Source: Pseudomonadota bacterium
Lineage (GTDB): Bacteria; Pseudomonadota; Alphaproteobacteria; Micropepsales; Micropepsaceae
Direction: 5' to 3'
Assembly (NCBI GenBank): GCA_021817355.1
Contig: JAKAVI010000278.1
Span: 1-9,539 of the forward strand
DNA: 9,539 nucleotides
How positions within the stretch are numbered: position 1 is the stretch's first letter; each line of letters begins with the position of its first letter. The notes beneath the pieces were generated by a model. That model was given only the letters and a program-made list of their open reading frames with translations, had not been told where the DNA came from and ran no database searches. Below, piece after piece: positions 7,243 through 9,539 of this stretch. Made by a program: the position numbers and the translations under genes.

Positions 7243-8508
7243 TTAGCGAGGTCCAAACCGCGCTGCAAATTTATCGTAGGACTCTAAATGTTCAATCGGC
7301 CCCAGCGCCACCAGGGCGGGCTGGTCGGTTTCAATTACCTGTGACGCAAACCGCCGAACCGCGTCCACATCAACCGCCTCCAACTCTTCAACCAGCTCTG
7401 CAACTGGCACCACCCGGCCAAAACTGAGCATGTGGCTCGCGATCTGCTCGGCGCGGGCAGCGGGCCGCTCGAGCCCCATCAGGAGGCCGGCGCGCAACTG
7501 TGCCTTGGCGCGTTCGAGTTCTGCCACGCTCAGCGTCGCGGCGATGTCTGCCATCTCTCCGGCAACGACCTGCGACAACTCCCCAGCAGCATCCGCGCCA
7601 GTACCGGCATAGATGCCAATCATGCCGCCGTCGCGGAAACTGTTGAGAAAGGCGTAGACCGAATAGCAGAGCCCGCGCTTCTCGCGTACCTCCTGAAAGA
7701 GGCGCGAAGACATCCCACCCCCCAGCGCCGTGACATAAACTTGGGCCACGTAGTTTAGCGGATCTGCAGAGCCCACACCCGGAAAGCCGAAGGTGATGTG
7801 AACCTGCTCATGATCTTCGGCAAGACGCAGATCACCACCTGCGTATCGCGCCGGTGCAGGCGTGGGGGCGCGGCCGGCTGGCAGGGTCGCGAATTTTTCT
7901 TCGGCCAGACGCAGGATGTCCTCATGGCGCACGGCGCCGGAGGCAATCAGCACCATCTGCTCGGCACGATAATGGTGTGCCATGTAGGTGCGCAGTGCCG
8001 GCTCGCCAAAGCCGCTGACAGTGTCGTCATTGCCAAGGATTGGAAAGCCCATTGGCTGATCAGGATAGGCCGTCGCCTGCAAGTGATCGAAGATGATTTC
8101 GTCCGGGGTATCGCGGGCCTGCCCCAGTTCCTGCAACACCACCTGCCGCTCACGCTCGATTTCCTCGGGCAGGAAGCTCGGTTCGGTGAGGATATCGGCG
8201 AGTATATCAAGACCGAGGGCAACATCAGCCTTCAGCGTGCGGCCATGAAAGGCCGTCTGTTCGCGGCTCGTATAGGCGTTCAGATAACCTCCGACCGCCT
8301 CGATCTCTTCCACGATGGCACGCGCGGTGCGCCGACGTGTACCCTTGAACGCCATATGCTCGAGCATATGGCTGATACCCATTTCGGCTGCGGTTTCGTT
8401 GCGTGTTCCGGCATTAACCCAAACTCCGAAGGCCGCGCTTTCGAGCCCGGGCATGGGATCAGTAATGACAGTCAGGCCGCTTTTCAGGCGCGTGATCTCG
8501 ACGTTCAT
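7243..8508 (-). CDS. M16 family zinc metallopeptidase (mitochondrial processing peptidase-like)
   Basis: Zinc endopeptidase of the M16B group, related to the beta subunit of mitochondrial processing peptidase and often called PepR or Mpp in alphaproteobacteria. The inverted zinc motif HxxEH is seen as HMLEH (His47, Glu50, His51). The third ligand Glu127 (VLQELGQ) lies exactly 76 residues after His51, the M16 spacing. The C-terminal inactive half carries the conserved GGGMSSRLFQEVREKRGL and CYSVYAF (263-287), including Arg269 and Tyr282. The length of 421 residues is usual for a single-chain two-domain member, and no signal peptide is visible, so it is probably cytoplasmic. The ATG at 8508 overlaps the thrC stop as ATGA, with AGGAG just upstream inside thrC. 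Native substrates are unknown; presequence-like peptides are a plausible guess. Confidence 0.96.
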   Translation of the reverse strand: MNVEITRLKSGLTVITDPMPGLESAAFGVWVNAGTRNETAAEMGISHMLEHMAFKGTRRRTARAIVEEIEAVGGYLNAYTSREQTAFHGRTLKADVALGLDILADILTEPSFLPEEIERERQVVLQELGQARDTPDEIIFDHLQATAYPDQPMGFPILGNDDTVSGFGEPALRTYMAHHYRAEQMVLIASGAVRHEDILRLAEEKFATLPAGRAPTPAPARYAGGDLRLAEDHEQVHITFGFPGVGSADPLNYVAQVYVTALGGGMSSRLFQEVREKRGLCYSVYAFLNSFRDGGMIGIYAGTGADAAGELSQVVAGEMADIAATLSVAELERAKAQLRAGLLMGLERPAARAEQIASHMLSFGRVVPVAELVEELEAVDVDAVRRFASQVIETDQPALVALGPIEHLESYDKFAARFGPR

Positions 8509-8520
8509 GTGGCTCCTGCG
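8505..8520 (-). promoter_or_regulatory. thrC stop / M16 start overlap with Shine-Dalgarno
   Basis: Reading the minus strand, the last codons of thrC contain AGGAG, followed after about five bases by ATGA, in which the peptidase ATG (8508-8506) and the thrC TGA (8507-8505) overlap. This supports one transcript and translational coupling from thrC into the peptidase gene. Confidence 0.65.
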
Positions 8521-9539
8521 CGTGCGGTAATGAAATCCCGCACGAGATCCAGATCATTGGGCAGTACAGTTTGCTGCTCTTCTCCCTCATAGAGGGCGCG
8601 AAGGCGCTCCGGCAAGGGGGGAACTTGTCCGGTTGCTGCGCGTACCGCCTCCGGGAACTTCGCGGGATGTGCGGTCGCAAGTACCACCAGCGGGCCTTCG
8701 CTCGAAAGCCCTTCAGCTGCAGCGAGGGCCACCGCGGTGTGGGGATCAACCAATTGTCCGCAACGTTCGTAATGGCGGGCTATGGCGGCAAGGGTCTCGG
8801 CATCGCTGACTGCCACCGCACCATAGCGCGCGCGCAGAAACTCAAGGGCTGCAGGAGCAATGGTGAGGCGGCGGTGCTGTGCAAAATGCTCCATTGCTAT
8901 CCGGCACGCGGTGGAGTCGCGTGCCAGGGCCTCAAACAGCGCCCGCTCGAAATTGCTGGCGACCTGAATGTCCATGGAGGGGCTCAGCGTCGGCTGCGCC
9001 TGCCCTGCCGCATAGACCCCTGTCGCAAGGGTGCGGGCAAGGATATCATTGGCATTGGTCGCAGCAATCAGCCGTTCGACCGGCAGCCCCATGCGCATCG
9101 CCGCTTCCCCGGCGAAATTTCCCGTCGGCACGACAAAAGTTGGTGCCACACCGAGCGCAGCGGTGGCCGTAAAATAATATACGGCCTGAGCGGCGATCCG
9201 CACAAAATTGATTGAGTTGACTGCGGTCAGATTCTGCTGTGCCGCAAAATTTCGATCAGAAAACAGCGCCTTCACGATCGCCTGCGCGTCATCAAAACTG
9301 CCTTGGAGTGCAATATTGTGCACATTGGTGTGACGGCTCGTGGTCATCTGGCGGCGTTGGACTTCGCTCACCCGCCCCTGCGGATGGATAACAAAAAGCT
9401 CGATTGCCTCACGCCCGCCCAGCGCGGCGATGGCCGCCGATCCGGTGTCGCCGGAGGTCGCCGCCAGCACCGTGGCACGCTGTCCACGCCGGCGCAGGGC
9501 CTGGGCGAGTAGTCTGCCCAAAAGCTGCAGCGCGATATC
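8505..9539 (-). CDS. thrC: Threonine synthase, 5' end cut by window
   Basis: PLP enzyme (fold type II, class I threonine synthase) that converts O-phospho-L-homoserine to L-threonine and phosphate, the step after ThrB. The frame is open to the window end, so 345 residues are visible out of an expected 460 or so. The first visible residues DIALQLLGR match the stretch after the PLP-binding lysine (FKD-ALQ), which would be the codon just outside the window. Further signatures: ATSGDTGSAA (27-36), VSEVQRRQMT, the SFDDAQAIVKALF region, NSINFVRIAAQAVYYF (108-123), TNANDILARTL, SPSMDIQVASNFER, LVDPHTAVA and ATAHPAKFPEAV near the C-terminus. Oddity: the loop normally reading PTGNFGDIFAG is PTGNFAG here, four residues shorter. 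The TTG at 9521 is internal, not the start. It leads the leftward operon. Confidence 0.96.
   Translation of the reverse strand, partial: DIALQLLGRLLAQALRRRGQRATVLAATSGDTGSAAIAALGGREAIELFVIHPQGRVSEVQRRQMTTSRHTNVHNIALQGSFDDAQAIVKALFSDRNFAAQQNLTAVNSINFVRIAAQAVYYFTATAALGVAPTFVVPTGNFAGEAAMRMGLPVERLIAATNANDILARTLATGVYAAGQAQPTLSPSMDIQVASNFERALFEALARDSTACRIAMEHFAQHRRLTIAPAALEFLRARYGAVAVSDAETLAAIARHYERCGQLVDPHTAVALAAAEGLSSEGPLVVLATAHPAKFPEAVRAATGQVPPLPERLRALYEGEEQQTVLPNDLDLVRDFITARAGAT

Noticed and set aside
7798..8592. A 264-codon plus-strand open frame opposite the M16 peptidase and thrC ends
   Set aside because: Shadow of two genes with exact catalytic motifs; no ribosome-binding site or recognisable fold.
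9504..9521. TTG at 9521 as the start of a short threonine synthase
   Set aside because: The frame stays open to the window end and the preceding codons (DIALQL) match the conserved stretch after the PLP lysine, so the gene is simply cut by the window.
1..9539. Search for insertion sequences, phage genes, toxin-antitoxin pairs, CRISPR arrays, tRNAs or defence genes
   Set aside because: No transposase, integrase, direct-repeat array, cloverleaf or anomalous-composition stretch was seen; every long segment is explained by conserved core genes.

Overview
The window is a compact, gene-dense stretch of bacterial chromosome with moderately high GC and no mobile-element, phage, tRNA, rRNA or CRISPR signal. 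Gene order and protein family types (ispH-thrB-rnhA-peroxiredoxin on one side, thrC-M16 peptidase-GNAT-EAL protein on the other, yqgE between) suggest an alphaproteobacterium, most likely Hyphomicrobiales/Rhizobiales or a close relative. That placement is inferred from protein style and synteny, not from a database search.

Layout. Positions 1-2294 on the plus strand form one tight cluster: the 3' part of ispH (isoprenoid synthesis, cut by the window edge), thrB (homoserine kinase, APH-fold type) and rnhA (RNase HI), with a 15-bp gap and then a 4-bp stop/start overlap. It meets a minus-strand peroxiredoxin gene (2369-2851) head to head across a hairpin that looks like a terminator. The peroxiredoxin gene diverges from yqgE (plus strand, about 3023-3598) across about 170 bp that must hold both promoters. 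yqgE converges with the minus-strand cluster, with only 14 bp between the two stop codons.

Positions 3613-9539 read leftward as an apparent operon: thrC (threonine synthase, N-terminus cut by the window end), an M16 zinc peptidase overlapping thrC by 4 bp, a RimJ/RimL-like acetyltransferase 8 bp further on, and, after 70 bp, a 981-residue membrane-bound cyclic-di-GMP phosphodiesterase with a 7TM-type sensor region, PAS, degenerate GGDEF and intact EAL domains.

How they work together. ThrB and ThrC catalyse the last two steps of threonine synthesis (homoserine to O-phosphohomoserine to threonine), yet sit in different clusters on opposite strands. The other genes are housekeeping (isoprenoids, RNA-DNA hybrid removal, peroxide detoxification, protein processing and acetylation) plus one signalling protein. 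I see no previously undescribed system here. The two points most worth a second look are an apparent four-residue deletion in the conserved PTGNFGD loop of ThrC and the GTP-sensor-like GGDAF domain of the phosphodiesterase.
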